DNA of 64,000 nt, from NCBI GenBank assembly GCA_007922305.1, contig ML677335.1, positions 20,023,933-20,087,932 of the forward strand. Reading direction: 5' to 3'. Positions 1 through 11,786 of this stretch are shown piece after piece (position 1 is the first letter of the stretch; each line of letters starts with the position of its first letter). The position numbers and the translations under genes are program-made. The notes below the pieces were generated by a model. It searched no databases and was not told the DNA's origin. It was given only the letters and a program-made list of their open reading frames with translations. This stretch comes from Dermatemys mawii. Taxonomy: Eukaryota > Chordata > Testudines > Dermatemydidae.

Positions 1-125
1 TGCATGCATCCGACGAAGTGGGTATTAGCCCACGAAAGCTTATGCTCTAATACTTTAGTTAGTCTTTAAGGTGCCACAGGACTCTTTGTCACTTCTGCAA
101 TTCCAGACTAACACGGCTACCCCTT
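1..125 (+). mobile_element. PLE 3' terminus, cut by window edge
   Basis: This is the 3' end of a Penelope-like element. It matches the right end of the full-length copy at 33012-33136 almost base for base: ribozyme region, the stretch ending in GGTGCCACAGGACTC, then the unique tail CAGACTAACACGGCTACCCC. The rest of the element would lie to the left, outside the window. Whether it is full length or 5'-truncated cannot be seen. Family assignment rests on homology to the copy that encodes RT and GIY-YIG domains. Confidence 0.85.
5..50 (+). ncRNA. Hammerhead ribozyme motif in PLE terminus
   Basis: The order of parts fits a type I hammerhead with a very short helix III. Bases 10-16 (CCGACGA) stand where CUGANGA is expected, with U changed to C. 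Helix II is GTGGGT / GCCCAC with an ATTA loop, then GAAA at 34-37. Helix III is AGC-TTAT-GCT, followed by C at 47 as the expected cleavage residue. Hammerheads of this kind are known in PLE terminal repeats. The U-to-C change in the conserved core probably impairs cleavage. This copy keeps the GAAA that the copy at 33012 has lost. Confidence 0.65.
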
Positions 126-289
126 CTCATCCTATTTGTATGTATGTATCATTCTTGTATCTGAAGCTACACATATAAAGTATAACTCTGCAAAATTACA
201 GTCATAGCTGAATGTGTGGGCCATTGATGATGATTTAGAATTTTGATGGTTCCCATTGACTAGGGCAATTGGTTGTAAATGGCTCTGTT

Positions 290-1165
290 TTCTTGCAAAC
301 CTCCCTGGGTACCTGCAGGCCAGCCCTGAAAGAATGAAGTCTCACAGGACATGTGAAGATGTCACAGGATACTGGAATCCATCTTAAACCTCATGCTTTT
401 CCATTTAGAAGGAGGGGTGGGGATCTAGAGAGACAAAAATTCCCCACCTTGTGCCAAAGCTATAAAAAAGTGTGGAAGAGAACAAAGGCAGAAGGGAGGT
501 CCCTGTCATGAGAAAGCCCCTGCTTTTCACCCAAGATGGCTGCCAGAGCTAACACGGACTCTACCAGGGGAAAGGAGTGGGCCCAGACTAGGAAGGAGTT
601 GTCTGTGGAAAAATCTCTGAGGGTGAGATTTACCTGTATTCAGTTTCTTAATGTGTTAAGCTTAGACTTGCATATTTTCTTTTATTTTGCTTGGTAACTT
701 ACTTTCTGTTGGTTATTACTTCAAACCACTTAAATCCTACTTTTTATACTTAATAAAATCACTTTTGTTCAATAGCAAAGTAAACAGAGTAGTAGAGTAA
801 GTGATTAATACCTGGAGGAGAAAAGAGCTGTGCATCTCTCTCTATCAGTGTTCTAGCGGGTGGACAATTTTGAGTTTATCCTGGATAAGCTTTATATGAC
901 TAAAATGAATTTATTTGGTGTTTGGATCCCATTGGGAACTGGGTGTCTGGGTGCTGAAGACAAGTAACTTGCTGAGAAGTTTTGGGTTAAAGTCAGCATC
1001 TTTGGGTGCATGGACCAGACCTGGGTCTGCATTACAGTAGGCTAGTGTGTGTGGCTCAACAAGGCTGGGTTCTGGAGTCCCAGGCTGGCAGGGAAAACAG
1101 GCTCAGAGATAACTTAAGCACGTCAGATGACCAAGAGGGTCTTTGGGAACCTGTCACAACTGTAA
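290..1165 (+). mobile_element. Solo-LTR-like retroelement repeat
   Basis: This block looks like a long terminal repeat without an internal region. It holds a TATA-like box (GCTATAAAAAAG near 461-472), about 290 bp of downstream leader-like sequence, and a polyadenylation signal AATAAA at 751-756. A GT-rich stretch and a segment ending GTCACAACTG near 1162 follow. I recognise the wording of several stretches as a common turtle interspersed repeat, but not its exact class (ERV or gypsy). No gag, pol or env reading frame is present. The 5' boundary is a guess; I could not find a target-site duplication. Confidence 0.45.
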
Positions 1166-3514
1166 CTATCCAAAGTTCTGCTAGAGTAGCAATGGACAAT
1201 AAAGCATTGCTAAAAAAGAAAGGCTCTGAATGGAGGTGTTTACTAGAGTCATGACATTGCTTCTGAAAATGCCCAAGAAGCTGGATTACTTTAATTCCCT
1301 TTTTGCAGGGCTTACAGCAAAGCCTCTGTCAATTGCACATTGGTCAGAATGCAGAAGCATGTTTGCTTACTTGTTTCAGCAGTCAAGAGCATTCTATGGC
1401 CTTTATATTCCTTGCCTATAAATTCACGGAGCAAACATTACCATAGGTCATGAGTGTGGATTCAACCGGATACTTTCTGTACCAAAAGCCCAGCGCTATA
1501 CCACTTGACCTAATGGAATAAATTATACATAATTAACCTGTGAATAAAACTTAGAAGTATTTCTTTTGTTAAGATAACTGCTTATCAGGCACTAGCAGTT
1601 ATTAACATAACAAAATAGCAGCACATACAATTCAGACTATCGCATATAGCACCTACATTTGATATCCTAAATCAAACTTCCATTTCTTGGCCTGACAGAG
1701 TATGGGAGCACTGACGAAGCAACACATTCATCCTGTTATGAAACAGAGAGCTTCAGTTCAGTGGGATAAGTGAATTGACAGTCTGTGAAAGGAGTTTTAC
1801 ATCCCCACCAACTTCTTTACTATGGAAAGTCAGCACAACATAGGCCCTTGACTGAGGACTTAGACAAAGTAGAGAAATTCATTCATTAAGGTTCTCTGAG
1901 AAGCAAAACTAGTAAAAAGAAAAACAAGACTAACTCAGGTGTTTGCACAACACTGAAGTGATCATATAGTTTTTTACCTCTCTTGACCAATTAACCTATA
2001 AGTGGCAGAATTACAGCAGAACTGAAGTGTTTATTAGGGGTTTATTTAATAGCTTTTATGGAAGTACTGCCAAGCTAAACAAAACAACAATGTCTAATTC
2101 ATGTCATTCTAGGACAGCTGCCAGGACAGCTGCAATTGGTAAACATTTTTTTTTTTAAAAAATAAAGATTGCTAGCCCTTCTTATATTTCATTTATGCTT
2201 CAGCTGCATTTTCCTTAAGAAGATGTAAAGTAACCACTCATTCGCTCAATTTTTCAGCACCCCCCAACTTCCAGTGCAGGCAGCTGTGAAGGAAGAACCT
2301 GAAATAATTCCAAGTTCTCCCACACTGCAACTGTTTGTCCAAAGCCAACACTGTATTTTATAAAGTTGACAACTTGAGGAAAGGGAGACAGCTCAGGCTG
2401 TGAAATTTATTTCCAGCAAAAAACAGCCCTCTATCAAATAGGAGAAATTCAGCTTGCTGAGCTGATTTCCTTCTTGTGATCCAAGCCATCAATTCACTCA
2501 TTAATGCCCTGAGGTATGCACTGTACATCCTGCAAAGAGTTCTCTATGAACAGGCTGTGTATTACTCCCTGTGATTTTTTTGTTTTAAAGTTAATCTTTA
2601 AAGAGCATGGCCTTCAGCAGTCAAAGCAGCATGACATGAAAGCATTATTCTCAATATATAACCATGTACGGAATATTGAAAATGCTCTTATATATAAATT
2701 GCAAAAATATAAACAAAGATACAAAATAATATATCTTGTTACCTTTAATGTTTAACCAGAAGAAAGGGAAAATTTAACGAATACAAAGCAGACAACGACA
2801 AAAAAACTAACTCTCCGGAAGGAAAATGATTTTAAAGAAATGTGGTTATTTAGCAGCTTTCTTGGATAGTATATTTTGTGATGTAGCATTGCTTAAAGTA
2901 TATTCATATTGAAAGAAAAGTTGCTGATCATTATTTGCCTCAGAGTTTTGAGGACCTGAGCAACAGGAAATACATGATTTACTCATGCTGCTTACTTGTT
3001 ATATACCATTTAGTGAGAAAGAAGGAGACAGACAGAGAGAGACTGTGTGTGCATTATTGCAGACATTCACACTTCATTAAATTAGGGTTTTGTCCTTTGA
3101 AGGACTGTGGAGAACATAGCACTTAGTGTTCCTTTATTTTATTTTGCACAGAGGCAGCTTCCAATAAGAAAAAAAAAACCCACTGAAATGAAGCCTGATG
3201 TTCATTAATAGAGTTTGCATATTCTTGGAAAGACTATGTTAATTAGGAATCCAAATCAATAATTATCAACATAAGGGATGTACAGGAGTTCACCCAGAAT
3301 ATGTTTCATCTGGGTAAGTTCCCTGCTATGTGAAACTCATAGCCAAAACTATTAAAGTATTAGTGTCACAGAATTTAAATGTCTGAAATTTCCTATTTTG
3401 CTGCAAATAAAATAAAGTTTTTTATGACTTGGAAGGGGGACCCATGCAAGGCCAAATTAACACAGATGCAGAGTTCACTAAAATCCCTTTGCAGGTGAAG
3501 CTAGTTGTAATTGA
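1166..3514. other. Unique-looking AT-rich stretch
   Basis: I see no supported gene here. Open frames are short (under 85 codons), overlap other frames and show no recognisable motif. Local features are a T/A run at 2149-2162 and an A run at 3170-3178. Confidence 0.5.
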
Positions 3515-3850
3515 AGTAGAACTTGAAGGTCAGGAGGGACCACTGTGATCATCTAGTTTGAGCTCCTGCACATGGCAGGCCATAGAATTTCACTCACCTA
3601 CCCCTGAAACAGATCCCGAACCTCTGGCTGAGTTGCTGAAATCCTCAAACCATTTTTTTTTTAAACTGACTTCAAGTTGCAGATAATTCACCATTTACAC
3701 TAGTTTAAACCTGCAAGTGCCCCATGCTGCAGAGGAAGGTGAAAACCCCTAGGGTCTCTGCCAATCTGATTTTGGGGAAAAACTCCTTCCTTGATCCCAA
3801 ATATGGCAATCAGTTAGACCCTAAGCATGTGGGCAAGACCCAACAGAATT
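3515..3850 (-). mobile_element. CR1 LINE 3' fragment
   Basis: Read on the plus strand this contains the typical inverted CR1 3' phrases: AGGGACCACTGTGATCATCT near 3535, then a 'cactcacctacccctgaaac' segment, and further on the 'gctgcagaggaaggtgaaaa' block near 3728. The copy is degenerate and carries a T run at 3652-3661. Only the 3' untranslated portion is recognisable; no ORF2 coding segment remains. Confidence 0.7.
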
Positions 3851-4781
3851 AACGTCCCAACGGTTAACCCAAAGTTGACAGCTTGGTGATGTTTCAGTCA
3901 ATATGAGATAAAGGAGTTTCATAAATGAGCCAACAGTAAGAAAAGCTTAGGAAAGCTTCATTATCAACATATATTTATAAAAGGAAAATTTCACTGCATC
4001 TGTCTTTTAAGCTCCTGGGAAACTTTCATGATTTTGTTGGTCTGTGTCAAATACAACTTTGAATGATAAAGGTAAACAAGCTACCCTTTCCCAACTTCCC
4101 TTGAATCACAGATTCTAAGATTTGGCAATTAGGTTATATCTTTCTCTAAGATCTTAGATCAAAAATAGCTTTCACCTTTTCTAAATATCACTCTGCTCTT
4201 TCTATAAAACCTTTGTGAAGCACATGCCAAGAGTCTTGGAAATGTTCAATATGACTTTTCAAGCCACTTATTATTCTGTAAGTACAGATATTAAAACAGT
4301 TAACCATAAACTATCTTTAATAAAAGTCATAAATATCCATCAGTTAAATAAGTGATAGAACAGAAAAATCATTTCTACTTCAGCAAACACTCAGCAGGTT
4401 AATTTGACATGGCCTTCACGTACAACATATTCAATGTTCTCAAATCATCTAACTTTGTGGGCAATACAATTAATCCCCCTAAGAGTTCCTTTAGACTTAA
4501 TCCTTTAGTTTCAATAAGTTTTCTGTTTCTCTCTCTGTTCTCTCCCCTCAATCTCCAGTGCAAGAATAACTTTATGGACACTCAAACTGAGTAAAACTTA
4601 ATGCTAGTACAGGTGCATTGGTGGTACCAATGGTGAGAGCACTAGAGCAGACAAAATTTCCATGATCACTGGCATACTGAATGCTGATCAGCTAACCCTA
4701 CTAATAGGGTTAACCAACGTGGTGTTAAAAATGCAACAACTGTGGTAGCCTTGTTTACACTAGCACTCCCACTACTGACAC
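3851..4781. other. Unique-looking AT-rich stretch
   Basis: No supported gene, RNA or repeat was seen. Two overlapping 60-codon open frames on opposite strands near 4399-4594 have no recognisable motif and look like chance. Confidence 0.45.
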
Positions 4782-4784
4782 TTA

Positions 4785-5075
4785 GGGTAGGTCTTCACTA
4801 CCTGCCGGATCGGCTAGTAGCGATCGATCTTTTAGTGATCAATTTCTCGCATCTCGTTAAGACGCGAGAAATTGATCACTAGCAAAGCCCCCATCGACTC
4901 TGTAACTCCAGCTTGCCGCGAGGCGCAAGCTGGAGTCGACGGGGGAGTGCACTGCTAACCGCCACAAGGATGGCAGATAACTTGGCTGAAGGTACGCCGA
5001 CTTCAGCTACGTGATTCACGTGGCTGAAATTGCACATCTTCAGTCGATCCCCCCCACCCCTGTGAAGACCAGCCC
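4785..5075 (-). mobile_element. Harbinger-like MITE, copy 1
   Basis: A 291-bp non-autonomous DNA transposon, inverted relative to the next copy. It begins GGGTAGGTCTTCAC and ends GTGAAGACCAGCCC, so the termini are inverted repeats. TTA flanks it on both sides (4782-4784 and 5076-5078), the 3-bp TWA duplication expected of PIF/Harbinger elements. It contains a perfect 17-bp hairpin (4834-4850 with 4864-4880) and a second hairpin around the CAAGCTGGAGTC block. It keeps more CpG sites than copies 2 and 3, which may mean it is younger. It encodes no transposase. Confidence 0.65.
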
Positions 5076-5078
5076 TTA

Positions 5079-5366
5079 GCCCTGGTCTACACTAGGCGGG
5101 GGAGGGGGGTCAACCTAAGATATGCAACTTCAGCTACAAGAATAGCATAGCTGAAGTCGACATATCTTACATCAACTTACCTCGTGTCCTCAGATGCTCG
5201 GTCACTCCCCCATCAACTCCGCTTCTGTCTCTCGTCTTGGTGGATTACAGGAGTTGAAGGCAGAGCAATTTGGGATCAATTTATCGTGCCTACACTAGAT
5301 GCAATAAATCGATCTCTAATTTATCAATCACTACCCATCAATCTGGCAGGTAGTGAAGATGTACCC
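5079..5366 (+). mobile_element. Harbinger-like MITE, copy 2
   Basis: This is the same family as the preceding copy, in the opposite orientation and separated from it only by the shared TTA at 5076-5078. It starts GCCCTGGTCTACACTA and ends AGTGAAGATGTACCC, followed by TAA. Internal landmarks are CAACTTCAGCTACAAGAATA, 'gtcgacatat' and 'aggagttgaaggcag'. It is more decayed than copy 1. Confidence 0.65.
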
Positions 5367-5369
5367 TAA

Positions 5370-5929
5370 ATGAACCACTGAACTATTACTAACAGTGGGT
5401 TCACCTACCCACCTATCCAGGAAATGTACACAAGGCCCTAATACAAGAGAGACCTTTTTCCTCTCAATATTATTGCAACAAATGAGGCAGAGATCCTTCA
5501 GACAGACCCTTTTCTCTATACAACCCAGCTTCATCCCAGAGCAGGTCTACCTTGTGCACTGAATGAACCAAGGGTCCTGTGTAAAATATAATATGGAATC
5601 ATGAAATTAAGAAATGTGCCATTCTGTATATGTACAAGGGGACCAAATTAAGGTTGCACAGACTGTTAAAATAAAGCACTCTACATATTTATCATTAATG
5701 GCAATAAAATACATATGGTCTTTGTACAGTTCCATGCTTTCCAAAATACTCAAAGCAACCAATATTCAAACAAAATATTTTTATGCAATTTGCAGCAGGG
5801 GAAAAACAGTCCATTTTAATCGTGTTTTCTTTTTGAAAACTTAAACTCAGGTTTTTAGAACTGGATGCTTCAGACATTAACCTACTGTTCCATCTGCCCT
5901 CTGTAGGTAAATATGTTTGACTTTTATAT
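5370..5929. other. No recognisable feature
   Basis: Neither a gene nor a repeat could be supported. The 76- and 109-codon open frames in this area lie on opposite strands; the longer one runs into the PLE-derived arms at 5930 and is not a gene. Confidence 0.45.
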
Positions 5930-6135
5930 GTTGTTGTAGCCATGTTGATTCCAGGATATGAGACACACAAGGTAGGTGAAGTAATATCTTTTATTGGACC
6001 AATTTCTTTTAGTGACAGAGACAAGCTTTCAAGCTTATAAAGAGCTCTCCTTCAGGTCTGTGTAAACTCAAGAGCTTTTCCCTCTCACCAACAGAATTTG
6101 GTCCAGTAAAAGATTATCTCACCTACTTTGTTTCA
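5930..6135. mobile_element. Paired inverted termini of a second PLE family
   Basis: The left arm (5930-6055) reads on the minus strand: tail GTTGTTGTAGCCATGTTG, then AATATCTTTTATTGGACCAA, then AGACAAGCTTTCAAGCTT. The right arm (6070-6135) repeats part of this in inverse: CTCTCACCAACAGAATTTGG, then AGTAAAAGATTATCTCACCT. On the minus strand the left arm holds a hammerhead-like series (CTGAAGG, a helix II GAGCT/AGCTT, then GAAA). No RT or endonuclease segment lies between the arms, so the body has been lost or never copied. The family differs in sequence from the full-length PLE at 30191. Confidence 0.6.
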
Positions 6136-7311
6136 TTACTTTTTATAAAGTATATTGCAGGTTTACTTTGCTGCAGATTTACATAAAATTAGTGTGTATA
6201 GAATCATTCTGGGCTAAATCAGGGTGGACTGCATATTGAATGCAGACATTATTTCTGAGCTTTAATATTGCATTAATGTTAAAGAACTCCATGTCAAATT
6301 TCAAAAGTTGTTTTCTACTGCATTCTGCCTTGTATGCATCAGAGAGCCAGTATATTATGAACACCTAACAGTGGTACTTTAAAGCATTTAGTTAACCTGT
6401 AAACAGAAACAGACACTACATATATTGTATGTGGAAGTGTTAATTCTGTAGAAGACATTTTCAGTGTAGTAATTTCTCAAATTTTGGAGTACTTGATTCC
6501 ACAACCAGAAAATTGCAATAACTGTCACCAAAATTATCTACCCAGAAAGTAAATATAGAATATTTTACCTAAGGAAGAAAGAGGATGAGTCAGGGTTAGA
6601 ATTCAGTTAGCGGAATAGCAGACAAAGAAACAAACAACTGGAGATCCAAGAGCTATCAATGATAGGCCCATGTGAGGGCTATGAGCATGGCATGGTCCCT
6701 ATGTTATTTCATCTTTCTGAAAACCATATAAATTAGTGGGAAAGTACAAATAAACCTAATCTATATAGGAATCATCAAGTATCAGGGGTTTCTTCTGGCC
6801 CTTGTATGGTAGTAGAAAGGGGGCATTTTGTAACAGCTATATAGAAAAAATCAACACTAAAAGTGTTACTGAAAATATTATCTCTCCTGAAGTGTCCAAA
6901 GAACACTCATATGAGTTATAATATCTGTGACTCAGGTGGCCTGCAAAATAATTCCATTTCCCCATCAGTGAATTAGTCAGAGGGGAGACTGAACGATGCA
7001 GACTGATTTTCCAATGCAACTTCTCAAGCCTGACCCCACGTGCCACGGGATTTCTATCTGTGGAAGCAAGTGGGCAGAGTTCAAGATCATCCCAATCTGC
7101 TTGAAGCAGCAGAATCAGTGGAAGATATTCCATTGCTCCAAGACGACTGATAGGAGGTTGCTGTCAGAAGTCTACAGTCATATTGATTGCAACACATGAC
7201 CTTCAACAATGAAGGCAGATAAATGAGGCAGCTTCGTCTTCAACTCTTAAATCCAAAAGGTACATCTGAATGTGTAGTGCTCAGTCTTTAGGAATCAGAG
7301 TTGGACACTTG
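6136..7311. other. Unique-looking stretch
   Basis: No supported gene. The antisense pair of open frames near 6837-7199 covers the same bases on both strands and has no motif. Confidence 0.45.
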
Positions 7312-7313
7312 TA

Positions 7314-8231
7314 CAGGAACTCCTCAATGTTGTAGTTATGTTTCTGAAAAACGTGACTTTAAGCGAAATGATGTTAAGCGAATCCAATTTCCCCATAAGA
7401 ATTAATGTAAATGAGGGGGTTAGATTCCAGTACATTTTTTTTCACCAGACAAAAGACTAATATATATGGTGTTGATGATTATGAAACTTGGTTGAGGTGG
7501 AGGAGTCAGAGGATGGGTATTTCCCAGGGAATGCCTTACTGCTAAATGAATTAGCAATTGGCTGAGCCCTTAAGGGTTAACTCTCACACTCTCCAAGGCA
7601 GCAGGAAAGGAGCGAGGGAAGACAGAGACAGAGACACACATTTGTGTGTGTGTGTGTGAGAGAGATTCTGCTTTAAGTATGCCAATTCTTAAGTACACTG
7701 CCTTGTTAATTAGATCAGCTTGCAGAGACCAGCTGCTGCCAGCAAGGAGTCGTGTGTTCCCACTGCTCTATGGAAGATAGGGTAAGCAGGGTGCAGGAGC
7801 AGGGGGGAAGGAACACCCTGACATTAGCCCCCTGTTCCTTCCATCCCCTCCCCCTGCCCCCGCACAGCAAGCAGGAGTCTCGGGGAGCAGCTCCAAGGCA
7901 GAGGACAGGAGCAACACATGGCAGTGCGGGGAGGGACAGCTGAACTGCCAGCAATTGATAGCCTGCTGGGCAGCTGCTGATCAGGAAACTTAGGGGAGTG
8001 GGGAGCTGATGTGGGGAGCTGATGGGAGGCTGCTGGTCCATCCTGGTTCCAAGCCCCCACCAGTTAGCTGCAACAGGCCGCTCTTCCTGCAAGCAGTGGA
8101 CAAACCAAGTGGCTGACAAACAATGTTAGAAGGGAGCATTGCACAACTTTAAACAAGCATGTTCCCTAATTGATCAACAACGTAACAACGAAACAACGTT
8201 AACCGGGATGACTTCACATGAGGAGTTCCTG
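7314..8231. mobile_element. Tigger-like (pogo/mariner) non-autonomous element, copy 1
   Basis: The termini are inverted: CAGGAACTCCTCA at 7314 and TGAGGAGTTCCTG ending at 8231. The left flank is TA and the right flank TG, consistent with a decayed TA duplication. The subterminal block has repeated TTAAGCGAA-type motifs and CCCCATAAGAATTAATGTAA. The middle is GC-rich (7700-8110), and the right end carries AACAACGTTAACCGGGATGA. Open frames of up to 134 codons in the GC-rich middle occur on both strands and show no transposase motif. Superfamily placement from CAG termini and TA target is moderate. Confidence 0.6.
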
Positions 8232-8233
8232 TG

Positions 8234-9432
8234 CTTGGTGTGTGTTCAGAAAGATTTGCCATGTTTCTGTTTTGAGGCTAGCAGAAAGCATAATTGAGGA
8301 TTTGCTAAAGACCCACACACAGATCCACATGCCTTGACTTTCTAGTCAGCTGCAGATTTGATAGTATTTTGGAGCCAACACCTTGAGGTTTGTTTTTAAC
8401 CTTTTCCTATTCTGTAACTATGGGATAGCCCTGAACCAGAAGGGATTGCTGCTTTCATGATATTTAACAACCTAACAATTTTGGACCTGTCAATGCTTCC
8501 TCATTGAAAAGGAGACAAAACCCATCTCTCCTCTATTCCAGTCAGGCCTTCAGAGTAAAGCCATTGCAAACTGAACACCCCATCGGAGAGTTTCTTTCTC
8601 TCAAATGCCACAAACATTTCAGTGTGTTTGTGTATTATGATTTACACCTTTTGACACTGGATTCTTTTTGTTTGGTGGGGTCTGGCGTTCACCACTGAAT
8701 CACACAAAGATGCAGAGGTGCTGGCAAATTGCATAACTGGGATGCTAGAGCCATTGAACCCAACTGTAACTGTATATGATGGAAGCCACTTCAAGTGAAA
8801 GGGTGCTACTGTACCCCTTGTTCCAGGACCTATACAAAGATGACGTGAACAAGAACTAGTGTATAGCTAACTTGGAACTATATCTAAAAGAACTGTTTCA
8901 AAAATTACTTACTAGCTCAGAAAGGACTCAAACATGGTGGTGCTAATTTGAACAGTTCAAATCAAAGAAATGGTTCAGAACTTCTAACTATAAACAATGT
9001 TATAGTTATTTTTATATTACATTACAAACTATAGTCAACTAATGAAAATGAGAGAGGAAAATATGAGAGTCGATAAACAGAGAATGGATTCAAATCATGC
9101 CGTTTCTGGTAACGAAGTGAACATGGGTTAACTGACATTTAAGCTTAAAGATGGGGAGATTCCCACTGCTGGATATATGCAGCGGCAAACCTCAAAAGAG
9201 CTAGCATATACACCCAGAAGTTTACCCATCATGCAGCTGGTCACAGTATAAAGGTGATATTCCAAAATTTGAACATTCAGAACCTGTATTTATACTGCCT
9301 TTCAAAGTAATGACATTTGAGCTCATGTACTGTTTTACATAACTGGAATGAATCATGGAATTAGAAAACTTCTTGGTGAATGCTGGGCAATTATGAGAGC
9401 TTCAGAGCCTGGGAGAGAACTGGGGACATTCA
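8234..9432. other. Unique-looking stretch
   Basis: Nothing supported. Composition is mixed, and a 64-codon open frame at 8504 lacks any recognisable domain. Confidence 0.45.
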
Positions 9433-9520
9433 GGGCCAGATCTTGAGCTGGTATAAACAGCTGAGCTGCACCAAAATTACTGGAATCACACTAGTTTACA
9501 CCAACTGGAGATTTGACCCT
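9433..9520. mobile_element. Palindromic MITE (GGGCCAGAT family)
   Basis: An 88-bp element beginning GGGCCAGATCTTGAGCTGGT and ending CCAACTGGAGATTTGACCCT. The two halves are imperfect inverted copies of each other, including GTATAAAC / GTTTACAC. It matches a class of short palindromic repeats common in sauropsid genomes. It has no coding capacity. Confidence 0.55.
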
Positions 9521-11786
9521 CAGTGGTGATTACCTAACAGCCAGCATGATACTACAGCAATTCCTGCTGATTAATAAATGACTTTAAGTAACCGCAGCTC
9601 CATAGGGTGCTGCTTTAGTGTCTACTTTCTATCTCACCTCCGGCTGAGAGAAATGTTAACAGCTTTTAAAGGGAGATGAAAATTAGTACTAGAATGGTGG
9701 GGAAATCAGAAAAGGTTGAACTCGCATTAAGGTAGAAACTCAGAACTAATCAAGCAAGAACTGATACATTACAGTACCTGACATGGTGTAAGGAAGAAAA
9801 CGGACCATTAAGGAAAAGAAGCAAACAAGGGGAGCAAAAAATGTAAGTAAAAAACAAATACAAAATTGACACATTCTGCTTTAAGAACAACTTCAATTTA
9901 GTTCAACTTGTGTTCGTGTATCTGAAAGGCCACACAGTTCTGGCTACTTAATGAACATCAATGCTATAGGTTGGTGTAGTCTTCGAAAATTAAGCTAGAA
10001 ATGAAATTAAAAGAAATGTAAATAGCAGAATGACACATTTCAATGGATTTTTTAAAGAAACATGATGGTAAATGTCCTTAGAGAGATATCTTCTAAGTAA
10101 ATCAAAATTAAATAGCATGATAAAATGTGAATGAATACATTATCATATATTAGAATTTTCTGTGTATATTTAATAATAAAAAATATAAGTAGCATTTTAA
10201 AAGTAATCTAACTGATTTGCTGCATGATTGTTAAATATTAACTGATAAAAGATTCCTCAGCAAGTTTGAGGCCTTACTAAGAAAATAATTATATATTTAT
10301 TGCTGAAGAAAGTTCAAATTAAACACAGTAAAGGCAACTAGATTAATATCCTTATATTATATTTCAGTAAGTGTTTTAATGATCAATATATTTTGAATTA
10401 TAATTTAGGAGCCATCTTTTCAAATGATAATTTGCTGCTTATCAAAGATATTTAATTTAATGTATTCCAAATTAGGGTATTTGTGGACAAACCTAATATG
10501 GTGTAAAGTGGAAACTGTGAGTTTGGTGTGGGGTTTTTTTAAGACTTATTTCAGTTCCTTTCACAGACTTCTGCTTGTTGTTTTCAAATTCATCTCAGAA
10601 GATACTCTGTGAGCAGAAGTGCATTATTTCCAGCTAATGAATCATTATAGCATCTTTCCAGTTAACTCTGAATCAATCAGACTTGTAGATTCAAAGCTCA
10701 GTGTTTGAATCCATTATAATTAAAATGAGATGATTTGTTGTTTGTTATTCCCTCATGAGAATTCACTGCTGGTACTGTAAACTTTGGGCCAGATTGTGAA
10801 CCCCTTACTAATGTTGGTAAGCACCTACTCACACAAGAAGTCCTATTTACTTAAACAGGACTGCTTATGGGAGTAGCTGCTTGCTATTATAAGACGTTCA
10901 TGACCTAGCCTTATTTTTCTGACATATTAAAAACTATTCAGACTGACAAATATGTCTCGTTAGATGGGTTATTATTTAAGTCTTTGAGAAAGCATCACAC
11001 AGAACCAACAGCATTTTATATTCTATGCTAAATACGGGAAATAAATATTACATTGTACCATAAATATGATTATTTGTGGAGAATATCATGAAGAGACTCA
11101 TTCAAAATGAACTTTTTTTTACCGCATACATACAAAACTCAACTGTATATCATACTGAGTTTCTTTAAGAATAAGCATTTTATAAAATAGTACTGTGGCT
11201 TGATGTACTAACCTTTCACTTCTAGAAACATTGGCTCAAATCTTGATTTTGATAAATGAAGGAGACTTATCCAGTTACTAGTGAATTCAGGAGCATATTG
11301 TCAATATTGAGGCCCTGTGCTATTTTTTTTTTAAATAAAGAAGTTTGGGTATCTTCAACAATATTTCAAACGGACCAAGGCAACTAGTGATCTGATCTCA
11401 TTTTGATGATTTAAAGCAAAGGCATTTTTAAAAATGATTAAAGTACAAAAAATATCTTCCTAGAGTGTCATCTTATATTTTCACTTTTTCCCCCCTCAGC
11501 CAACACAGTTCCTCACTCAACCAAAATAAGTGACTCAAATATTTTGAAGCTATTTGTTAAAAAAAGTAAATTAAAATTATCCAAGCCATTAAGGAATCTA
11601 AGCCAATCAAAGTTAATGAAAACTGGGCATCCAAAAAGTGTCATCTAGTTGACTGACCAGAGGACTACAAGGTAGGATCTCTGTAGTTTTAGTGCCCATT
11701 TTGGTACAGATTCTGCTATGACCTTGGACCAGTTACTTAACCTATTTGCCATACTTTCTCCATCTTTAAAATGGAAATAATATTCC
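9521..11786. other. AT-rich stretch with one partial MITE
   Basis: Around 10787-10870 a decayed palindromic MITE of the 'gggccagattgtgaacc' type is visible; its second half pairs poorly. The remainder is AT-rich with long TATA-like runs near 10140-10400. No gene is supported; the 62-codon frame at 10424 has no motif. Confidence 0.45.

Noticed and set aside
7715..8119. 134-codon minus-strand frame
   Set aside because: It falls in the GC-rich middle of a Tigger-like element, overlaps frames on both strands and has no transposase motif.
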